From JAZGDL01 sp036477795 (GTDB taxonomy: Bacteria > Planctomycetota > Phycisphaerae > UBA1845), in contig JAZGDL010000500.1 in the NCBI GenBank assembly GCA_036477795.1, positions 1 through 5,342 on the forward strand: DNA of 5,342 bases, given 5' to 3'. Under the pieces are notes generated by a model, which worked only from the letters and a program-made list of their open reading frames with translations, did not search any database and was not told the origin of the DNA. Positions 1-4,146 of this stretch are shown here, in pieces. The position numbers and the translations under genes are program-made. The first letter of the stretch is position 1, and each line of letters starts with the position of its first letter.

Positions 1-1470
1 TCACCCGGCGTCTACTTCATGAAGGACGCCCAAGGCCGGGTCCTCTACATCGGCAAAGCCAAGGACCTACGCTCCCGCGTGGGCAGTTACTTTCAACCCT
101 CCGCCGACCTGCTCAACACCAGGGGACCCGAGATCGCCCGCATGGTCGCCATGGTCACCGACGTCGATTTCCTCGACTGCGAGACCGAGGTCGACGCTCT
201 CCTCCGCGAGAGCCGCCTGATCAAGGACATCCAACCACAGTTCAACGCCATGCTCAAGGACGACAAGACCTTCCCCTACATCGAGATCACCACCCGCGAC
301 GACTTCCCCGCCGTATACGTAACGCGCACCCCGCGTCTCAAGGGCAGCAAACTCTACGGGCCCTTCTCCAACCCCGCCGCCATCCGCGACGCGGTCAACG
401 CCCTCCAGAAGGTTTTCAAGTACCGCACCTGCGAGCTGGACATCGCCGACGGCGACCAATCCCGCCGCTACTTCCGGCCCTGCCTGCTCCACGCCATCGA
501 CCAATGCTCCGCACCCTGCGCCGACCTGATCAGCAGGGAGGACTACAGAAAGGACATTAACCGCCTTAAGAAGTTCATGGCCTCCAAACGCAGCACCGTG
601 GTCCGTCAGATGACCGGAGAAATGAAAGCCGCCGCCCAGGCTCGCAACTACGCCGACGCCGCCCGCATCCGCAACCGCATCAAGGCCATCGAATCCCTGG
701 CGCTCTCCGGCGACGTCCATCAGGACGTCCAACCCGAGGTCTTCTACATCGACCCCACCCAAGGCCTCGAGAAACTCGCCGAACTTCTAGGCATGGAGAA
801 CCCCCCGCGCAGCATCGAGGGCATCGACATAGCCAATCTGGGCGGCTCCGAGACCGTCGGCTCTCTGGTCTGCTTCATCGACGGAAAACCCTTCAAGAAC
901 GGTTACCGCCGCTTCAGAATCCGCTGGACCGAGAGTCCGATCGGCTCGGCCGGGTGGCCCACCTCCTTTGGAGGTGGGGGAGGCGATGATCGTGGGGGCG
1001 TTGCATCACCAGGGCCGTCTGAGCATGTATCATCGTCTCCCCCATGTCCAAAGGACATGGGCCACCCGTCAAAGGACATGGCCCACCCGTCTGAGAGTCC
1101 GCTATCGGACCAACCTATCGGCCCCGACGACTATGCCAGCATCCGCGAGGTCGTCACCCGCCGCTATCGCTACGCCGCCGAGGGCGAGGAGCTCTACCCC
1201 GACGTCATCCTCATCGACGGAGGCCTGGGCCAACTCCACGCCGCCCGCGACGCCTTCAGCGAAATGAACATACAACCACCCATGGTCATCTCGCTGGCCA
1301 AACGCATGGAGGAAATCTACACTCAAGCCCGCGCCGCCCCCGTCCGCCTGGCTCGCAACAACCCCGCCCTGAGACTCCTGCAACAGGTCCGGGACGAAGC
1401 CCACCGCTTCGCCCAGCACTACCACCACATCCTCCGTCGCAAGAAGACCTTCGACGAAGACGTCAAATGA
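1..1470 (+). CDS. uvrC: UvrC, excinuclease ABC subunit C (5' partial, with an in-frame repeat insertion)
   Basis: UvrC makes both incisions around a DNA lesion in nucleotide-excision repair, after UvrA and UvrB have loaded. The reading frame is open from base 1, so the true start lies just upstream; only about 10-20 residues are probably missing. Counting from base 1, the GIY-YIG nuclease domain shows GVY (3-5), YIG (16-18), R24, catalytic E70 and N82. Four cysteines (144, 161, 169, 173) match the Fe-S ligands described for UvrC. The UVR (UvrB-binding) motif is near 203-236. The RNase H-like nuclease has candidate catalytic D276 (GID), D406 (LIDGG) and H468 (DEAHRF). Residues about 316-364 are foreign to the family and come from a palindromic repeat inserted between the FRIR strand and the PDDYAS helix. 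The protein ends soon after the RNase H domain, at KTFDEDVK, so the usual C-terminal helix-hairpin-helix pair is absent. All three RNase H residues survive, so I judge the gene functional. The identification is secure. Confidence 0.97.
   Translation, partial: SPGVYFMKDAQGRVLYIGKAKDLRSRVGSYFQPSADLLNTRGPEIARMVAMVTDVDFLDCETEVDALLRESRLIKDIQPQFNAMLKDDKTFPYIEITTRDDFPAVYVTRTPRLKGSKLYGPFSNPAAIRDAVNALQKVFKYRTCELDIADGDQSRRYFRPCLLHAIDQCSAPCADLISREDYRKDINRLKKFMASKRSTVVRQMTGEMKAAAQARNYADAARIRNRIKAIESLALSGDVHQDVQPEVFYIDPTQGLEKLAELLGMENPPRSIEGIDIANLGGSETVGSLVCFIDGKPFKNGYRRFRIRWTESPIGSAGWPTSFGGGGGDDRGGVASPGPSEHVSSSPPCPKDMGHPSKDMAHPSESPLSDQPIGPDDYASIREVVTRRYRYAAEGEELYPDVILIDGGLGQLHAARDAFSEMNIQPPMVISLAKRMEEIYTQARAAPVRLARNNPALRLLQQVRDEAHRFAQHYHHILRRKKTFDEDVK
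948..1070. repeat. Palindromic repeat element, copy A, inserted in frame inside uvrC
   Basis: This 123-base element matches 1611-1734 with five substitutions and one single-base indel. It has perfect 11-bp terminal inverted repeats, CGGGTGGCCCA (951-961) and TGGGCCACCCG (1058-1068). Inside are a left hairpin, CCCACCTCC/GGAGGTGGG (958-966/970-978, loop TTT), and a right hairpin, CCCATGTCC/GGACATGGG (1041-1049/1053-1061, loop AAA). A long central stem pairs 979-990 with 1029-1040 with one G-T mismatch. The outer repeats share bases with the two hairpins, so alternative folds compete. Read in the uvrC frame it contains no stop and encodes a Gly/Ser/Pro-rich stretch (GWPTSFGGGGGDDRGG and onward). 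Its length, 123 bases, is a multiple of three. Repeat status is seen directly; mobility is inferred from the two copies in unrelated contexts. Confidence 0.93.
1050..1091 (+). repeat. 21-bp tandem duplication at the right end of copy A
   Basis: Two 21-base units (1050-1070 and 1071-1091) differ at a single base, G versus C in the GGGCC/GGCCC part. Each begins AAAGGACATGG and ends CACCCGTC. They encode KDMGHPS followed by KDMAHPS, so the duplication adds exactly seven codons to uvrC without changing the frame. The non-coding copy at 1611-1734 has only one unit, so the duplication probably arose after insertion, by slippage or recombination at the hairpin base. Confidence 0.9.
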
Positions 1471-1790
1471 GGCCACGAGCGACGTCATTCGGCGGTTACC
1501 ACCGTTGCCGTCGCAGCCGCGCGCCCTCGACGATATCGAACGCGAGATGGTCGTTCGGGCGTCTGCCAAACGGCAAGCCACTTCCCGCGTTGTCTCGCTG
1601 ACCCAAGCCGGGCCGGGTGGCCCACCTCCTCTTGGAGGTGGGGGAGGCGATGATCGTGGGCGCGTTGCATCACCAGGGCGGTCTGAACGTGTATCATCAT
1701 CTCCCCCATGTCCAAAGGACATGGGCCACCCGTCGATCACGTCAACAAACAGAGAAATCGCACGGCTTGTCTCCGACTACGGCAGGGTCT
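1471..1790. other. Convergent intergenic region between uvrC and the minus-strand gene
   Basis: uvrC ends at 1470 (+) and the hypothetical gene ends at 1791 (-), so this 320-base gap is a convergent 3'-to-3' junction. Its main content is repeat copy B (1611-1734). I translated 1471-1610 in the other two forward frames to look for a lost UvrC helix-hairpin-helix tail and found nothing resembling one. Short open frames crossing the gap run through the repeat and look non-coding. I see no classical hairpin-plus-T-run terminator; the stems of copy B may take that role, which is inference. Confidence 0.7.
1611..1734. repeat. Palindromic repeat element, copy B, intergenic
   Basis: This is the 124-base second copy of the element found in uvrC. 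The 11-bp terminal inverted repeats are at 1614-1624 and 1722-1732. The left hairpin (1621-1629/1634-1642) has a four-base loop TCTT instead of TTT, giving one extra base. The right hairpin is identical to that of copy A. The central stem is slightly weaker than in copy A, with one additional mismatch. It lies between two convergent genes, where it could end or stabilise transcripts from both sides. The extra loop base makes this copy frame-disrupting, in contrast to the copy inside uvrC. Confidence 0.92.
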
Positions 1791-2351
1791 TCAGAATCGC
1801 GTTAGCTCGAAGGGCCTGGCCACCTTGACGGTGACGCCGAAGCGGCGGCGCGGGTCGCTGCGGTGCTCCATGCTGAACTCGCCGTGGCCGAACGCCTTCT
1901 TGAAAAAGGCCTCCAGCTCCGGCTTGCAGGCTGCGTAGGTTTCGGGCGTGTTGGGTGCCAGGGCCCGGTCGTTGATGAACAGCTCCAACTTCTGCCGGCT
2001 GAACTTCAGAGAACCCTCGTCGGCGAAATGATCCTCCAGCAGCCGGCAGGCGTTGGCGGCGGACCGCAAGGCCTGGCCGAAGCGGTCTGCGTTGCTGCCC
2101 TCCAGCGGGGCCTTGCGGTTGTAACGCATGCCGTAGCGATCGTCGGCGTTGTCCATACTGTAGTCGGCCTCCAGGGCCACCAGCATCACACCGGGCCCGG
2201 ACGGCACATGGCGGTAGTCAGCCACATCAATGAGCAGCTCATCCAGCACCTGCTCGGAGATCCACTGGTGGAAGACTTCGATAAAGCGGGCGGGGTCGAC
2301 CTCAAGGTCGCCGTCTACATAGATCTTGACATTAACGTGTTGAAGGTCCAT
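1791..2351 (-). CDS. Conserved-looking hypothetical protein, 186 residues
   Basis: I cannot name this protein or assign a function. It starts at ATG (complement of 2349-2351) and ends with TGA (complement of 1791-1793). It looks like a real gene: the composition is balanced and globular, and it reads through a GC-rich region with sensible alternation of hydrophobic and charged residues. Visible features include an N-terminal strand-like segment (VNVKIYVDGDLEVD, 6-19), a helix-rich part (21-40), DVADYRHVPSGPGVMLVALEADY (about 42-64) and RYGMRYNRKAPLEG (72-85), the last two resembling conserved cores. A charged helical half containing FFKKAF (149-154) follows, then a C-terminal strand (VTVKVARPFEL). 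There is no signal peptide or membrane segment, so it is probably cytosolic. The Shine-Dalgarno is weak. It diverges from sahR and converges on uvrC, so context gives no functional hint. I have an impression that similar proteins occur in Planctomycetota, but this is unverified. Confidence 0.8.
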   Translation of the reverse strand: MDLQHVNVKIYVDGDLEVDPARFIEVFHQWISEQVLDELLIDVADYRHVPSGPGVMLVALEADYSMDNADDRYGMRYNRKAPLEGSNADRFGQALRSAANACRLLEDHFADEGSLKFSRQKLELFINDRALAPNTPETYAACKPELEAFFKKAFGHGEFSMEHRSDPRRRFGVTVKVARPFELTRF

Positions 2352-2383
2352 GGCCTAACGGTACAGGGGCTGTCGATTGAGTC

Positions 2384-2449
2384 TGTAGCGCCACCCCTTG
2401 TGGGTGGCGCACCCCCCGTTTGGCGCCACCCACAAGGGGTGGCGCTACA
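2384..2449. repeat. Perfect 27-bp inverted repeat with a 12-base loop
   Basis: The left arm (2384-2410) begins TGTAGCGCCACCCC and the right arm (2423-2449) ends GGGGTGGCGCTACA. All 27 base pairs match. The loop is ACCCCCCGTTTG (2411-2422). It lies 33 bases upstream of the hypothetical gene's start codon, within its likely 5' untranslated or promoter region. The perfect arms point to recent insertion or active maintenance. It resembles dispersed REP-like palindromes in form. It is too far from any gene end in the reading direction to be called a terminator with confidence. Confidence 0.93.
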
Positions 2450-2493
2450 TCAGGGAGCGCTCCAAACGACTAAATCGACAAACCCTTCAGCGC

Positions 2494-2515
2494 AAAGTCG
2501 CTCCTATTCGACTTT
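2494..2515. repeat. Short inverted repeat, 7-bp arms
   Basis: AAAGTCG (2494-2500) pairs with CGACTTT (2509-2515) around the loop CTCCTATT. The 10-mer GCGCAAAGTC at 2490-2499 also occurs as its reverse complement at 2691-2700 in a larger hairpin. The two may therefore be relics of a related repeat. Confidence 0.5.
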
Positions 2516-2539
2516 CGCAAACCATCGCGATCGTCACGG

Positions 2540-2605
2540 GGGCTATCGTCCCGTAGGAACGAAACGTCAATAGCCCAGCGATTCATCGCGGGGATCACTG
2601 GGCTA
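2540..2605. repeat. Composite inverted-repeat cluster around TAGCCCAG
   Basis: TAGCCCAG (2571-2578) pairs with CTGGGCTA (2598-2605). Within the loop, GCGAT (2578-2582) can pair with ATCGC (2585-2589). The same central strand can instead pair upstream: GGGCTAT (2540-2546) is complementary to ATAGCCC (2570-2576). The region can thus form two mutually exclusive hairpins. This switch-like shape could be functional, or it could be two overlapping repeat relics. No coding sequence depends on it directly. Confidence 0.6.
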
Positions 2606-2690
2606 CTCTCATATGCCCCTGGGGCAAACCAACGATCCCTGCCGCTCTGTCAGGTGCAATCATTGCCGACTGCCGCACCGTATGCAAGAT

Positions 2691-2729
2691 GACTTTGCGC
2701 TGTACTTGTTAGCGGTACAGCGCAAGGTC
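2691..2729. repeat. 15-bp inverted repeat with one mismatch
   Basis: GACTTTGCGCTGTAC (2691-2705) and GTACAGCGCAAGGTC (2715-2729) pair at 14 of 15 positions, the exception being a possible G-T wobble. The loop is TTGTTAGCG. A degenerate copy of the left arm plus loop appears at 2841-2860 (TTGCGCGGTACTGTTAG), on the other side of the hairpin at 2743-2814. Confidence 0.8.
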
Positions 2730-2742
2730 AGCCGTTTCTGCC

Positions 2743-2814
2743 TGTGGGACCGGCTTTCCAGCCGGTCAGACCGCTCTCTGGCCCGATGAGACCGGCTGGA
2801 AAGCCGGTCCCACA
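2743..2814. repeat. Perfect 25-bp inverted repeat with a 22-base loop
   Basis: The left arm (2743-2767) starts TGTGGGACCGGC and the right arm (2790-2814) ends GCCGGTCCCACA; all 25 pairs match. Each arm is itself partly self-complementary (ACCGGCT..AGCCGGT), giving nested palindromes. It lies about 80 bases upstream of the sahR promoter and carries no coding potential. It is unrelated in sequence to the other palindromes here. I have seen arms of this kind as dispersed repeats in environmental bacterial genomes, but I cannot confirm a family. Confidence 0.92.
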
Positions 2815-2892
2815 TATATTGCAGCCGCCATGAGGCAACCTTGCGCGGTACTGTTAGTGGCGCTCGTTCGAGATTGAGACGATACTACCCTC

Positions 2893-2921
2893 TTGACACC
2901 CGCCGCGGATGATCCTATAAT
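2893..2921 (+). promoter_or_regulatory. Sigma70-type promoter of sahR-ahcY
   Basis: The -35 box TTGACA (2893-2898) and the -10 box TATAAT (2916-2921) both match the consensus exactly, with a 17-base spacer. Transcription would start near 2927-2929, giving a leader of about 50 bases before the sahR ATG at 2980. Such a strong basal promoter is what one expects for a unit held down by a repressor. No transcript data are available here. Confidence 0.88.
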
Positions 2922-2935
2922 CCGGATATACGGAT
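2906..2935. promoter_or_regulatory. Candidate SahR/ArsR-type operator overlapping the -10 box and start site
   Basis: ATCCGGATATACGGAT (2920-2935) is a 16-bp imperfect palindrome with 7 of 8 pairs matching. It covers the end of the -10 box and the predicted start of transcription. It contains the perfect 8-mer ATCCGGAT (2920-2927). The half-site CGGAT recurs at 2906-2910, 2923-2927 and 2931-2935. A dimeric winged-helix repressor bound here would block RNA polymerase. Assignment to SahR rests on adjacency to the regulator gene; I did not compare it with a published SahR motif. Confidence 0.68.
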
Positions 2936-2979
2936 GGACAGGCCGCCCCACATGCCGATGAATCGGTAGACCGGAAACC

Positions 2980-4119
2980 ATGCACGCTGAACTGCTCTTC
3001 AAAGCCCTGGCTGACAACACCCGCAGACGCATCCTCCATGTGGTCAGCCGGGTTGAGCTCAGCGTCTCCGAGTTGGTCGACTGCCTGCGCCAGCCGCAGT
3101 CCACCGTGTCACGGCACCTCAAGGTTCTCCGCGATGCCGGCCTCATCCACGACCGCCGGGAGGGAACCGCCGTTCGCTACGCCATGCCGGACCGGACTGC
3201 TCTGGCTGACACCGCCGCCCAGCCTCTGCGAGCTGGCATCCTCGAATGGGTCAGCCAACAACAACTGCCCAAGACCCTGCAGACCCGGTTGGATCGGGTC
3301 CTGGAGCGCCGCGCAGATAACGGAAGTCATTTTTTCTCGCGCATCGCCCACCGCTGGGACCGCATGCGCGTTGACGCCTTCGGCGACGCCTTCCACCTCG
3401 AAGCCCTCAACAGCCTGCTCCCCGTTGGCTGGGTGGTCGCCGATATCGGAACCGGCACCGGCTTCCTGCTCCCGACCCTGGCCAGGACCTTCCGCAAGGT
3501 CATCGCCGTGGACCCCGTTCCGGAAATGCTCGAAGTCGCCCGCAACCGATGCCAAGCCGGAAAAATCAATAACGTGCTACTCAAGCGGGGCGATCTCAGC
3601 CGACTGCCGATACCCAATGAGCGTGTAGATCTGGTTCTGGCCGTCCTGGTGTTGCATCACGTGCCCTCGCCGCCCGGCGCGTTGGCGGAAATACGTCGCG
3701 TCCTCAAACCGCATGGGAGATTACTCGTCGTCGAGCAAGCCGCCCACCAGTTCACAACGTTCCACGAGCGTATGCAGGATCGATGGTGGGGGTTTGAACC
3801 GGCCGGACTGGCCCGCGAGCTCGAAGCCGCCGGCTTCGACCAGGTCTCCTATCGCGAGCTGGAGGCCGAGCCATCCGCAGCCGCACCCGAACAGGTGCCT
3901 GATCTATTCGTAATGACCGCGCGGCGGTGCCCCAGGAGTAGTCGAAGGTCCAAGGTCGAAAGTCGAAAGTCCAAACCGAAAGTCGAGGTTCCAAAACCGA
4001 AAGTCGAAGGTCCCCAGGCGCGGACCTTTGACCTTCGACCTTTGACCTTGGACCTTGTGACCTTCGATGAAAAACAGAAACGCAAAACCGCCCCGAGAGA
4101 ACAAAAAGGTTCAATCTGA
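2980..4119 (+). CDS. sahR: ArsR-family repressor with SAM-methyltransferase-like sensor domain, SahR-like
   Basis: The likely role is a transcriptional repressor of S-adenosylmethionine-cycle genes that responds to S-adenosylhomocysteine (SAH). Residues 1-70 form an ArsR winged helix, with the recognition region QPQSTVSRHLKVLRDAGLI (38-56) and the wing RREGTAVRYAM. The ArsR metal-binding ELCVC motif is absent. Residues about 117-316 form a class I methyltransferase fold: motif I VADIGTGTG (153-161), an acidic residue after the second strand (VDP, D178), GDL at 204-206 and LHHVPSPPGALAEIRRVLKPHG (225-246). In described SahR proteins this domain binds SAH as the effector. The ATG at 2980 follows an in-frame stop at 2959-2961, so this is the first possible ATG start; the ribosome site is weak (GGAAA). 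Residues about 318-379 are a Lys/Ser/Arg-rich tail encoded largely by 7-base repeats and are probably not part of the folded protein. It lies 27 bases upstream of ahcY. A free-standing methyltransferase activity cannot be excluded. Confidence 0.88.
   Translation: MHAELLFKALADNTRRRILHVVSRVELSVSELVDCLRQPQSTVSRHLKVLRDAGLIHDRREGTAVRYAMPDRTALADTAAQPLRAGILEWVSQQQLPKTLQTRLDRVLERRADNGSHFFSRIAHRWDRMRVDAFGDAFHLEALNSLLPVGWVVADIGTGTGFLLPTLARTFRKVIAVDPVPEMLEVARNRCQAGKINNVLLKRGDLSRLPIPNERVDLVLAVLVLHHVPSPPGALAEIRRVLKPHGRLLVVEQAAHQFTTFHERMQDRWWGFEPAGLARELEAAGFDQVSYRELEAEPSAAAPEQVPDLFVMTARRCPRSSRRSKVESRKSKPKVEVPKPKVEGPQARTFDLRPLTLDLVTFDEKQKRKTAPREQKGSI
3941..4067. repeat. Inverted arrays of a 7-base repeat (GTCSAAR) inside the sahR 3' end
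   Basis: From 3941 the sequence runs in 7-base steps (GTCGAAG, GTCCAAG, GTCGAAA, GTCGAAA, GTCCAAA) and continues degenerately to about 4012. From 4022 to 4067 the reverse complement appears (CTTTGAC, CTTCGAC, CTTTGAC, CTTGGAC). The two halves can fold into a long imperfect hairpin. The array lies in the open frame of sahR and encodes the tail SKVESRKSKPKVEVPKPKVE followed by FDLRPLTLDLVTFD. A 7-base period cycles through all three frames, and none of the units creates a stop in this frame. Confidence 0.9.
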
Positions 4120-4132
4120 CCCACACAAATTC

Positions 4133-4137
4133 GGAGA
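4133..4137 (+). promoter_or_regulatory. Ribosome binding site of ahcY
   Basis: GGAGA lies nine bases before the ATG at 4147 and is the best Shine-Dalgarno match at any gene start in the window. It sits in the 27-base gap between sahR and ahcY. This fixes the ahcY start and supports independent, efficient translation of ahcY from the shared transcript. Confidence 0.75.
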
Positions 4138-4146
4138 AACGAAACC

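Larger units (their letters stand above)
2352..2892. other. Gene-free divergent intergenic region packed with inverted repeats
   Basis: This stretch of about 540 bases separates the minus-strand hypothetical gene from the sahR promoter. It holds at least five inverted repeats with different arm sequences, at 2384-2449, 2494-2515, 2540-2605, 2691-2729 and 2743-2814. A 13-base palindrome, TGCCCCTGGGGCA, is at 2614-2626. The long open frame on the plus strand across 1863-2573 overlaps the hypothetical gene antisense and runs into these repeats, so I treat it as non-coding. No tRNA or recognisable riboswitch was seen. Confidence 0.75.

Noticed and set aside
67..762. Minus-strand open frame of 231 codons
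   Set aside because: It is the antisense of uvrC, with Gly/Val/Asp-rich shadow composition and no recognisable domain.
948..1734. Insertion sequence with terminal inverted repeats
   Set aside because: The two palindromic elements are separate ~120-base copies in the same orientation; the DNA between them is the uvrC 3' end and intergenic sequence, with no transposase.
1505..1828. Plus-strand open frame of 107 codons starting after uvrC
   Set aside because: Much of it is the translated repeat copy B, and the remaining parts resemble no UvrC tail or other domain. It overlaps the 3' end of the minus-strand gene.
2384..2449. Rho-independent terminator
   Set aside because: There is no T-run on either side, and it lies upstream of the start of the minus-strand gene, with no gene ending next to it.
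1863..2573. Long plus-strand open frame of 236 codons
   Set aside because: It is antisense to the better-supported 186-residue minus-strand gene for most of its length and then runs through a perfect palindrome and other repeats. The translation is Val/Gly/Leu/Gln-biased, as expected for the antisense of a GC-rich gene.
3941..4067. CRISPR array
   Set aside because: The repeats are 7 bases, contiguous, without unique spacers, and occur in both orientations.
4120..4146. SAH riboswitch upstream of ahcY
   Set aside because: The gap is only 27 bases and holds little beyond a ribosome site. The leader of about 50 bases upstream of sahR also shows no SAH-riboswitch fold.
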